A stretch of 26,679 nt of DNA from Actinomycetes bacterium (GTDB lineage Bacteria; Actinomycetota; Actinomycetes; Propionibacteriales; Nocardioidaceae): assembly GCA_023460975.1 (NCBI GenBank), contig JAEWOG010000047.1:1-26679 (forward strand). Direction: 5' to 3'. A program made the translations under genes and the position numbers. Of this stretch, positions 8,274 to 15,022 are shown one piece after another. Below the pieces are notes generated by a model. That model was not told the DNA's origin and made no database searches. It saw only the letters and a program-made list of their open reading frames with translations. Positions within the stretch are counted from its first letter, which is position 1; each line of letters begins with the position of its first letter.

Positions 8274-8279
8274 AGTGTG
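8274..8279 (-). promoter_or_regulatory. Weak -10 element for ligB
   Basis: CACACT on the minus strand ends 6 bases before the ligB ATG. It departs from TAnnnT in the first base but keeps the exact spacing of the other leaderless genes here, and there is no ribosome site. Confidence 0.4.
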
Positions 8280-8315
8280 CCGCAGACGGCCCGTGGTGCC
8301 CAGGAGGTTGGTGGG

Positions 8316-8369
8316 GGCCCAGAGCGTTGGTGAGGCCCAGAGCGTTGGTGAGGCCCAGAGTGATGGTGA
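8316..8369 (+). repeat. Three tandem 18-bp repeats
   Basis: Three head-to-tail copies begin at 8316, 8334 and 8352. The first two are identical and start GGCCCAGAGCGTTGG; the third differs at three positions. They lie between the ligB start and the kynA stop, ending 3 bases before the kynA stop codon. The 18-base unit keeps a reading frame, but no gene with a plausible start uses it. Copy number may vary between strains. Confidence 0.85.
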
Positions 8370-8372
8370 GGA

Positions 8373-9227
8373 TCAGCCGCCGATGCGGGTGCGCACCTCG
8401 TACAGCTCGGGGAAGAACGTCAGGTCGAGCGCGCGCCGCAGGAAGTCGACACCTGAGGAGCCGCCCGTGCCGCTCTTGTGCCCAATCGTGCGCTGCACCA
8501 CCTGGAGGTGGCGGAATCGCCACTGCTGGAAGTTGTCCTCGATGTCCACGAGTTCCTCGCAGGCCTCGTAGATGCCCCAGTGCCCGGCCGGTGAGGCGTA
8601 CACGTCGGCGAAGACCTCCACCAGCCCCGCATCGAGTGAATGGGCCTCGCGGCGCGACGCGTCCAGAGCGCTCTGCGGCACTGCGTACCCGCGCCGAGCC
8701 AGCAGCGCGATGAACTCGTCGTACAGCGACGGCTCCTCCAGCAGGGTGGCCAGTCGTGCGTGGGCGTGCGGGTCGTGGGCGTGCACCGCCACCATCGCCG
8801 CGTCCTTGTTGCCGAGCAGGAACTCGACCTCGCGGTACTGGGCGGACTGGAACCCCGACGAGGTGGCCAGGAACGGGCGGATCTGGGCGTACTCACTCGG
8901 CGTCATGGTTGCCAGGACCGCCCACTGGTCAGTGAGGGAGTGCTGGATGTGCTTCACCCGTGCCAGGCGCTTGAGCGCGGGGGACAGGTCGTCGGCAGCG
9001 AGCAGTGATCGCGCGGATCGCAGCTCGTGCACGAGCAGTTTGAGCCACAACTCGGAGGTCTGGTGCTGCACGATGAAGAGCAGTTCGTCGTGCTGGGGCC
9101 CCTCAGAGAGAGGCTGCTGCGCCGCGAGCAGCAGGTCGAGGCGGAGATAGTCGCCGTACGACATCTGGCGCGTGAAGTCGCGCTCGATTCCGGCTTCGAG
9201 GTCACGCTGGTTCGGGGTGCTACTCAT
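8373..9227 (-). CDS. kynA: Tryptophan 2,3-dioxygenase
   Basis: Haem enzyme that opens the indole ring of L-tryptophan with O2 to give N-formylkynurenine, the first step of the kynurenine route. It has 284 residues, the usual bacterial length. MSYGDYLRLDLLL and HDELLFIVQHQTSELWLKL are family hallmarks; H55 lies at the position of the distal histidine of the Xanthomonas enzyme. The C-terminal block from RFRHLQVVQRTIGHKSG to TGGSSG is the region that supplies the proximal haem ligand and substrate contacts. The ATG at 9227 is chosen over an in-frame GTG at 9233 because TAGCGT lies 6 bases before it (leaderless). No kynureninase or formamidase is adjacent, so the purpose (catabolism or NAD precursor supply) is not shown. 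It is divergent from the alkA-like gene with 64 bases between. Confidence 0.96.
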   Translation of the reverse strand: MSSTPNQRDLEAGIERDFTRQMSYGDYLRLDLLLAAQQPLSEGPQHDELLFIVQHQTSELWLKLLVHELRSARSLLAADDLSPALKRLARVKHIQHSLTDQWAVLATMTPSEYAQIRPFLATSSGFQSAQYREVEFLLGNKDAAMVAVHAHDPHAHARLATLLEEPSLYDEFIALLARRGYAVPQSALDASRREAHSLDAGLVEVFADVYASPAGHWGIYEACEELVDIEDNFQQWRFRHLQVVQRTIGHKSGTGGSSGVDFLRRALDLTFFPELYEVRTRIGG

Positions 9228-9233
9228 GCGCAC

Positions 9234-9239
9234 ACGCTA
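9234..9239 (-). promoter_or_regulatory. -10 element for leaderless kynA
   Basis: TAGCGT on the minus strand, 6 bases before the kynA ATG, with no ribosome site. It covers the alternative GTG at 9233, which argues against that start. Confidence 0.6.
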
Positions 9240-9279
9240 GCGCCGGGGTGAGCCTCATGGGGGTGTCGGCGGCGTCCTC

Positions 9280-9285
9280 TACCGT
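9280..9285 (+). promoter_or_regulatory. -10 element for leaderless alkA-like gene
   Basis: TACCGT ends 6 bases before the GTG at 9292. No Shine-Dalgarno sequence is present. It shares the short divergent region with the kynA promoter. Confidence 0.55.
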
Positions 9286-9291
9286 GGCAGG

Positions 9292-10224
9292 GTGCAGGGA
9301 TCCGAGCGTGTGTGGCGCCCCGAGTGGCCGTGTCCGGCGAGCGCCATCCTGTCCCAGCAGCGGCACGGTCGCGCCGACCCCACGCATCTGGCCGGATCCG
9401 ACGGCTCGGTGTGGCGCGCGCTGCTCTCGCCGGAGGGGCCGGTCTCGCTGCGGGTGGTCCCTCGGCCCGGTGAGGGGACCGTCCACGCCACCGCATGGGG
9501 GAAGGGTTCGGACTGGGCCTTGGCGCAGGTTCCCGCGCTCCTGGGGGCCGACGACGACGTGAGCAACTTCGATCCGGGGCACCCGCTCGTGGCCGAGGCG
9601 TGGCGACGCCATCCGCACCTGCGCTTCTCCGCGTCGGGGATCGTCATGGACAGTTTGCTGCCAGCCATCATCGAGCAGAAGGTGACGGGCCAGGAGGCCT
9701 TCGCCGGCTACCGGGCGCTCGTGCGTGATCACGGTGCGCCAGCTCCGGGGCCCGGCGCGGAGCTGGGACTGCGGCTGCAGCCGACACCGGAGGCGCTGCG
9801 AGCCGTACCCAGTTGGGAGTGGTTGCGCCTGCACGTGGATCCCGCTCGCTCCCGGACGATCGCTCGCGCGGCGCCACTGGCCACGTCCTTGGAGCGCCAC
9901 GCGCGCGCGAGCGGCCCCGACCTTGAGCGGGCTCTGCGATCCGTGCCGGGTGTCGGTGTGTGGACCGCGGCGGAAGTGCGTGCGCGCACCCTCGGCGACG
10001 CCGACGCGGTCAGCTTTGGCGACTATCACGTCGCCAAGGACGTCGGCTGGGCGTTGACAGGGAGCCCGGTCGACGACGCCGCGCTGGCAGAGCTGCTGAC
10101 GCCCTGGGCAGGACATCGCGGTCGCGTGGTCGCGCTCATCCGCATCCACGCGGGTGGCCGCCCCCGACGAGGACCCAGGATGGCGCCGCGCACGCACCTG
10201 CCCGGGCGGACGCCGGGACGGTGA
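9292..10224 (+). CDS. DNA-3-methyladenine glycosylase, AlkA-like HhH-GPD protein
   Basis: Probable base-excision repair glycosylase that removes alkylated purines, leaving an abasic site. The 310-residue protein has a variable N-terminal part (1-100) and a helix-hairpin-helix GPD domain. LPAIIEQKVTGQEAFAGYRALV (about 121-142) is the conserved first helix region. LRSVPGVGVWTAAEVRAR (about 215-233) is the HhH motif, and D244 in AVSFGDYHVAK is at the catalytic aspartate position. No Ada domain or zinc-binding cysteines are present. The C-terminus is basic and proline-rich (RPRRGPRMAPRT), a feature often seen in actinobacterial members. GTG 9292 is supported by the TACCGT element 6 bases upstream. 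Substrate range cannot be told from sequence. Confidence 0.88.
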   Translation: MQGSERVWRPEWPCPASAILSQQRHGRADPTHLAGSDGSVWRALLSPEGPVSLRVVPRPGEGTVHATAWGKGSDWALAQVPALLGADDDVSNFDPGHPLVAEAWRRHPHLRFSASGIVMDSLLPAIIEQKVTGQEAFAGYRALVRDHGAPAPGPGAELGLRLQPTPEALRAVPSWEWLRLHVDPARSRTIARAAPLATSLERHARASGPDLERALRSVPGVGVWTAAEVRARTLGDADAVSFGDYHVAKDVGWALTGSPVDDAALAELLTPWAGHRGRVVALIRIHAGGRPRRGPRMAPRTHLPGRTPGR

Positions 10225-10257
10225 GGAGCGGCCGCGGACGGTGCCTCGTCGCGGCGA

Positions 10258-11502
10258 CTACAGCAGGCCGCGTAGCGGCGCCAGGAACGCCTCGGTGAAC
10301 TTGCGGTGCAGGTCTCGGGCCTCCCACTCGGCGGCGGTCAGCTCGAGCGCATTGGACTGGTCGACGGAGAAGACCTGTTCCATCTGCGCGGCGAATGCCT
10401 CGTCGATGATCTCGACGTTGATCTCGTAGTTGCCTGTGAGGCTGAGGCGGTCGAGATTGGCCGTCCCCACCGTCGACCAGGTCCCGTCGACGGTCGCCGT
10501 CTTGGCATGGACCATGGCGTCCTTGTAGCGCAGGATCATGACGCCCGAGTGCAGCAGTTCGCTGTAGAAGCCGCGTGCGATCCAGTCGGTGACGATGTGG
10601 TTGGACTTGAGGGGGACGAGCAGGCGTACGTCACAGCCGCGGCGCGACGCAGCGGTGATGGCCTCCAGCAGGTCGTTGTCCGGCAGGAAGTAGGCATGGG
10701 TGAGCCACACCCGCGTGGTCGCCTTGTTGATGGCCTCGAGGTACATCCCACGAATCGGGAACATCCACAGCCGCGGGACGTTGCGGTGGACCCGGATCTC
10801 CGGTTCCCAGGCGCCTTGGGTCTCCAGGAGCAGAGGGCGCTCCGAGCGCCCGAAGCGGCGACGTCGGTTGAGGTTCCAGAAGTCCGCGAACGATCGCGCC
10901 AGGTCGTGGACGGGTGCTCCCGTGACCGCCACGTGGGTGTCGCGCCACTCGGTGGCGTACGCGGAGCCGATGTTGAAGCCGCCGACGAAGGCGACGTCGT
11001 TGTCGACCACCAGGATCTTGCGGTGGTCGCGGCCGTATCGGGAGATGTCCCAGAAGCGAAGCCCCGCCGGGTAGACCGGGAAGCGCAGCACCTTCATGGT
11101 GTCGGGGAACGTCTTGAACCGGGGAGAGACGACGAGGTTGGCGAAGCTGTCGTAGATGCAGTAGACCTCCACGCCGCGCTCGGCGGCCTCGGCGAGCGCG
11201 GTCTTGAACGCCTCGCCGATCTCGTCGTCCTTCCAGATGTAGGTCTCGAACAGGATCCGGCGGCGTGCGCCTCGGATCGCCGTCAGCATCGCGTCGAAGA
11301 GGTCCTGGCCGTAGGTGTAGGTCGTCACCGTGCCGTCACCGACCTCGACCGAAGCAGGGGGGGTGACCGGGAAGGGCGCAGGCTTCTTGTTGCGTCGGCG
11401 GTAGCCGTCGACCAGGGACAACACGACCGCCAGGGCGACCTGCAGCCCGAACACGGCCAGGAGGCCCCGGCGCACGTACTTGAAGACGCGAGGCGAGTTC
11501 AC
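10258..11502 (-). CDS. Phospholipase D-family membrane protein, cardiolipin synthase-like
   Basis: Likely a phosphatidyltransferase or phospholipase of the PLD superfamily, anchored in the membrane. The 414 residues begin with one hydrophobic segment (about 12-32) after a basic start. Two HKD motifs are intact: H160 in RDHRKILVVDND and H332 in MVHAKTATVDGTWSTVG, each with the Gly-Ser/Asn-rich tail (GGFNIGS; GTANLD). This is the architecture of cardiolipin synthases with a single anchor, similar to ClsB types. The other PLD gene of this window (15023-16483) has the standard two-helix Cls form, so the two are probably not redundant copies. Start GTG 11502 is supported by TACATT 6 bases upstream and absence of a ribosome site. 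It converges on the alkA-like gene and diverges from uvrB. Confidence 0.87.
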   Translation of the reverse strand: MNSPRVFKYVRRGLLAVFGLQVALAVVLSLVDGYRRRNKKPAPFPVTPPASVEVGDGTVTTYTYGQDLFDAMLTAIRGARRRILFETYIWKDDEIGEAFKTALAEAAERGVEVYCIYDSFANLVVSPRFKTFPDTMKVLRFPVYPAGLRFWDISRYGRDHRKILVVDNDVAFVGGFNIGSAYATEWRDTHVAVTGAPVHDLARSFADFWNLNRRRRFGRSERPLLLETQGAWEPEIRVHRNVPRLWMFPIRGMYLEAINKATTRVWLTHAYFLPDNDLLEAITAASRRGCDVRLLVPLKSNHIVTDWIARGFYSELLHSGVMILRYKDAMVHAKTATVDGTWSTVGTANLDRLSLTGNYEINVEIIDEAFAAQMEQVFSVDQSNALELTAAEWEARDLHRKFTEAFLAPLRGLL

Positions 11503-11508
11503 GGGCCC

Positions 11509-11514
11509 AATGTA
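11509..11514 (-). promoter_or_regulatory. -10 element for leaderless PLD gene
   Basis: TACATT on the minus strand, 6 bases before the GTG at 11502; no ribosome site. It lies in the 71-base region divergent to uvrB. Confidence 0.58.
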
Positions 11515-11561
11515 TCGAGCGGTGCGAGGACGCTCGTACTGAAGTTGTCAGTGGGGCCTCG

Positions 11562-11567
11562 TAGGCT
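11562..11567 (+). promoter_or_regulatory. -10 element for leaderless uvrB
   Basis: TAGGCT ends 6 bases before the uvrB ATG at 11574, the same hexamer and spacing as for the DUF1206 gene. No Shine-Dalgarno sequence and no clear LexA (SOS) box were seen in the 71-base gap. Confidence 0.6.
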
Positions 11568-11573
11568 CGGAGC

Positions 11574-13703
11574 ATGCGCCCGACCACTGACCTCGAACGT
11601 CGCGTGGCTCCGTTCCACGTCGTCTCGGAGTACAACCCCTCCGGCGATCAGCCCGCGGCGATCAAGGAGATCACCCAGCGCGTCAACGACGGCGTCAAGG
11701 ACGTGGTGCTGCTCGGAGCCACGGGCACCGGAAAGACCGCGACGGTCGCCTGGGTCACCGAGCAGCTCCAGCGACCCGTGCTGGTGCTCCAGCCCAACAA
11801 GACGCTGGCCGCGCAGTTCGCCAACGAGTTGCGCCAGTTGTTCCCGGACAACGCAGTCGAATACTTCGTCTCCTACTACGACTACTACCAGCCAGAGGCA
11901 TACGTCCCCCAGACGGACACCTACATCGAGAAGGACTCCTCCATCAACGAGGAGGTCGAGCGGCTGCGTCACTCGGCGACCAACTCGCTGCTGACCAGGC
12001 GCGACGTGATCGTCGTGTCGACGGTGTCGTGCATCTACGGCCTCGGCACCCCTCAGGAATACGTCGACCGCATGATCCGGCTCAAGGTGGGCCAGGAGGT
12101 CGAGCGCGACTCCGTGCTGCGAGCGTTGGTGACCAACCAATACACGCGCAACGACATGTCGTTCACCCGGGGCACGTTCCGGGTTCGTGGCGACACTCTC
12201 GAGATCTTCCCGGTCTACGAGGAGCTCGCCGTGCGCGTGGAGTTCTTCGGTGACGAGATCGAGCGCCTCATGACGCTGCACCCCATCACGGGCGAGGTGA
12301 TCACCGACGACGCGGAGCTCTACATCTTCCCGGCCACCCACTACGTCGCCGGCCCCGAGCGCATGGAGAAGGCGATCACGGGCATCGAGGCCGAGTTGGT
12401 CGAGCGCCTCGACGAGCTCGAGCGTCAAGGCAAGCTGCTCGAGGCGCAGCGGCTGCGGATGCGCACGACCTACGACGTCGAGATGATGCGTCAGGTCGGC
12501 TCGTGCTCCGGCATCGAGAACTACTCGATGCACATGGACGGGCGGTCCCGCGGCACGGCCCCGAACACCCTGTTGGACTACTTCCCCGAGGACTTCGTCC
12601 TCGTCGTGGACGAGTCGCACGTCGCCGTGCCGCAGATCGGAGGCATGTTCGAGGGGGACATGTCGCGCAAGCGCAACCTGGTCGACCACGGCTTCCGCCT
12701 GCCGAGCGCGATGGACAACAGGCCGCTGCGCTGGGAGGAGTTCCTCGAGCGCATCGGCCAGACGATCTATCTATCCGCCACGCCCGGCAACTACGAGCTG
12801 GACCAGATCGGCGGCGCGGCCAACGCGGTGGAGCAGATCATCCGGCCCACCGGCCTGGTGGATCCCGAGGTGATCGTGAAGCCGACCAAGGGGCAGATCG
12901 ACGACCTCATCCACGAGATCCGACTGCGCACCGAGCGTGGGGAGCGGGTGCTCGTCACCACCCTCACCAAGAAGATGTCCGAAGACCTCACCGACTACCT
13001 CCTCGACGCCGGCATCCGGACCCGCTATCTGCACTCGGAGATCGACACCCTCAAGCGCATCGAGTTGCTGCGCGACCTGCGCTTGGGCGAGTACGACGTC
13101 CTCGTCGGCATCAACCTGCTGCGTGAGGGCCTCGATCTCCCTGAGGTCTCGCTCGTGGCGATCCTGGACGCGGACAAGGAGGGCTTCCTGCGTTCCGACA
13201 AGTCGCTGATCCAGACCATCGGACGCGCCGCCCGCAACGTGTCGGGTCAGGTGCACATGTACGCCGACTCGATCACGCCGTCGATGGAGGCCGCGATCGA
13301 CGAGACCAACCGGCGCAGGGCCAAGCAGGTGGCCTACAACACCGAGCACGGGATCGACCCGCAGCCGCTGCGCAAGAAGATCGCCGACATCACCGACATG
13401 CTCGCGCGCGAGGACGAGACGACCCAGGAGCTGCTCAAGACGTGGGCGGACGTCGGGCAGAAGGGGCGCGCCGGGGGAGCGCAGCCGGGCAAGAGCCCCA
13501 CTCCGGCTCTGTCCAGGATCCATGCCGAGGCTCCGGACACCGCAGGCATCCCATCCACCGATCTCGCTGAGTTGATCCAGACCCTTACCGACCAGATGAA
13601 GGGCGCTGCCGCCGAACTCCAGTTCGAGGTGGCTGCTCGGCTGCGCGACGAGATCGGCGAACTCAAGAAGGAGTTGCGCCAGATGATGGCCGCGACCAAG
13701 TAG
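11574..13703 (+). CDS. uvrB: Excinuclease ABC subunit B
   Basis: Damage-verifying helicase-like subunit of UvrABC nucleotide excision repair. The 709 residues match the family length. Visible motifs are Walker A GATGTGKT (48-55, K54), the damage-sensing beta-hairpin YYDYYQPEAYVP (about 101-112), the Walker B-like VVDESHVAVPQIGGM, the helicase block GINLLREGLDLPEVSLVAILDADKEGFLRS and IQTIGRAARN. The C-terminal UVR domain (LTDQMKGAAAELQFEVAARLRDEI) for UvrC contact is complete. A Gly-Ala-Pro-rich linker of about 25 residues precedes it. The start is the ATG after TAGGCT-N6. A VOC-family gene follows 34 bases later and may be cotranscribed. uvrA and uvrC are not in the window. Confidence 0.98.
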   Translation: MRPTTDLERRVAPFHVVSEYNPSGDQPAAIKEITQRVNDGVKDVVLLGATGTGKTATVAWVTEQLQRPVLVLQPNKTLAAQFANELRQLFPDNAVEYFVSYYDYYQPEAYVPQTDTYIEKDSSINEEVERLRHSATNSLLTRRDVIVVSTVSCIYGLGTPQEYVDRMIRLKVGQEVERDSVLRALVTNQYTRNDMSFTRGTFRVRGDTLEIFPVYEELAVRVEFFGDEIERLMTLHPITGEVITDDAELYIFPATHYVAGPERMEKAITGIEAELVERLDELERQGKLLEAQRLRMRTTYDVEMMRQVGSCSGIENYSMHMDGRSRGTAPNTLLDYFPEDFVLVVDESHVAVPQIGGMFEGDMSRKRNLVDHGFRLPSAMDNRPLRWEEFLERIGQTIYLSATPGNYELDQIGGAANAVEQIIRPTGLVDPEVIVKPTKGQIDDLIHEIRLRTERGERVLVTTLTKKMSEDLTDYLLDAGIRTRYLHSEIDTLKRIELLRDLRLGEYDVLVGINLLREGLDLPEVSLVAILDADKEGFLRSDKSLIQTIGRAARNVSGQVHMYADSITPSMEAAIDETNRRRAKQVAYNTEHGIDPQPLRKKIADITDMLAREDETTQELLKTWADVGQKGRAGGAQPGKSPTPALSRIHAEAPDTAGIPSTDLAELIQTLTDQMKGAAAELQFEVAARLRDEIGELKKELRQMMAATK

Positions 13704-13737
13704 CACGACGAGACACCACAACGAGGTAGGAGGAGCC

Positions 13738-14175
13738 GTGAACCCCGTTCGCACCATCCAGGTGAGCGTCGACTGCGCTGATCCGTGGGCACTGTCGTTG
13801 TTCTGGAACGAGGCGCTGGGATACGCCCATCCGGCGCCGCCGCCGGGCTTCGACTCGTGGCCGGCCTTCGCCGCGACACTGCCGCCCGGCCAGCAGAACC
13901 GGGCGTCGGCGTGCGAGGACCCGGCGGGGACGGGGCCGCGGTTGTTCTTCCAGCAGGTCCCGGAACCCAAAGCGGGCAAGAACCGGCTCCACCTCGACGT
14001 ACGGGCAGCACCCGGACTGACTGGCACCGCCCGCATGGACGCGCTCGAGGCTGAGTGCGCGCGGCTGGTCGGCCTGGGCGCCACACGCCTCGAACGTCGG
14101 GAGCCTGCGCCACCCATGGGAGCCGGTCACATCGTGATGGCCGACCCCGAGGGCAACGAGTTCTGTCTCGACTGA
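13738..14175 (+). CDS. VOC superfamily (glyoxalase/bleomycin-resistance-like) protein
   Basis: Small vicinal-oxygen-chelate fold protein, 145 residues, resembling the Glyoxalase_6 type. TIQVSVDCADPWALSLFWNEALGY is the first beta-alpha unit, RLFFQQVPEPKAGKNRLHLDV carries the conserved His of the fold (about 87), and HIVMADPEGNEFCLD is the typical C-terminal strand with the terminal Glu. These proteins bind a metal or small ligand; the substrate here is unknown. Start GTG 13738 has a strong AGGAGGAG just upstream, unlike most genes nearby. It follows uvrB by 34 bases and probably shares its transcript. It ends 18 bases from the convergent ion-channel gene. Confidence 0.85.
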   Translation: MNPVRTIQVSVDCADPWALSLFWNEALGYAHPAPPPGFDSWPAFAATLPPGQQNRASACEDPAGTGPRLFFQQVPEPKAGKNRLHLDVRAAPGLTGTARMDALEAECARLVGLGATRLERREPAPPMGAGHIVMADPEGNEFCLD

Positions 14176-14193
14176 TGCGCGCTGCGGGCCTGC

Positions 14194-14857
14194 TCAGGAG
14201 TGTCGGCGTGCGTTGAGGCCCACGAGTCGGGCGACGACCAGCGCGACGTACAGAACCCCCCGCGACCTGCTGGACCATGAGCACGGCTCGCGCCGGATCC
14301 GTGGCGGGAAGGATGTCGCTCAGGCCGACGCTGGTCAGGTTGGTGAAGGAGAGGAACAGCAGCCCGAACCAGCTCTGCGTGTCGCCTCCCGGTCCCACGA
14401 ACGACCCCGGCGAGATGACCTGGATGGCCGCGTACACGTAGGCGAAGGCCCACGCGACGACCGTGAATGCCGCCCCGACCGCGAAGAGCTCGTCGCGAGT
14501 GACGCGATCGTCCTCGTACAGGTAGCGGATCATCGCCCACGACACGTAGAAGTAGAACGGCACGTGGAGCAGGGCCGAGCACAGCACCACCCAGCCGACG
14601 TCGGGAGTGATCGCCTCCGCCACGGCGAAGCCCATCGCCGGCAGGCCGAAGACGAGCGCCACCCACGCCAATGCGGGTGTGAAGCGTACGGCCCACATGG
14701 CCGTGGCCACGATGGCCATGCTGAGCACCCCCAGGACCACCCTGCCCTGCACCGTGTCGTCGAGCATGGGGAAGACCAGGACGAGCAGGAGCTGGCCCAC
14801 CAGCAGCAGAGCGCTGGGATGGCGGCGTACGGCGGTCCAGGTGCGGTCGAGATCCAC
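14194..14857 (-). pseudogene. Ion channel (potassium-channel-like), frameshifted near 3' end
   Basis: Encodes a membrane protein with about five hydrophobic segments, then a pore loop and a last helix. From GTG 14857 the reading is coherent to residue 200. A run of six C (14256-14261; six G in the coding sense) then throws it out of frame. Removing one G restores GVLYVALVVARLVGLNARRHS and a stop at 14194, giving exactly 220 residues and the last helix expected for the family. Without the correction the frame runs on to 13334 as meaningless antisense of the VOC and uvrB genes. The filter region reads FTNLTSVGLSDILPAT, where K+ channels have TVGYGD, so the second Gly and the Tyr are changed. 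Either a sequencing error in the run or a real mutation. CACAAT lies 6 bases before the start, a leaderless pattern. Confidence 0.75.
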
Positions 14858-14862
14858 GCAGT

Positions 14863-14868
14863 GATTGT
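14863..14868 (-). promoter_or_regulatory. Weak -10 element for ion-channel gene
   Basis: On the minus strand CACAAT is followed by about 6 bases and the GTG at 14857. As with ligB, only the first base departs from TAnnnT. No ribosome site is visible. Confidence 0.4.
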
Positions 14869-15022
14869 GCCGGGTGGCGCCGTCCGTGGCCGGGTGCCGC
14901 GCAGAAGGCCCCGGCGCGCGCTCGCATGCGCAAGGATGTGGCCGGATGTCAGGCGTGGAGGTGGGGATGCTGGTCGTGGAACAGCCCGCAGGCGAGAAGG
15001 TCGTGGTCGGAGGTGGGCGAGG

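Noticed and set aside
8316..8369. Repeat array as a CRISPR
   Set aside because: The 18-bp units are directly adjacent without spacers and there are no cas genes.
11515..11561. LexA-type SOS box before uvrB
   Set aside because: No CGAAC-n4-GTTCG-like sequence is present in the gap between the PLD gene and uvrB.
10306..11994. 562-codon plus-strand frame across the PLD gene and into uvrB
   Set aside because: Antisense shadow of the PLD gene followed by a wrong frame of uvrB; both real genes have intact catalytic motifs.
12771..14117. 448-codon minus-strand frame across uvrB and the VOC gene
   Set aside because: Typical high-GC antisense frame with no recognisable domain; both genes on the plus strand are well supported.
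13334..14193. Continuation of the ion-channel frame into the VOC and uvrB region
   Set aside because: After the six-C run the reading is antisense noise; correcting one base gives a natural end at 14194.
14213..15022. Long upstream extension of cls in the same frame
   Set aside because: It overlaps the channel gene on the other strand and lacks homology; the family start and GGAGG site are at 15023.
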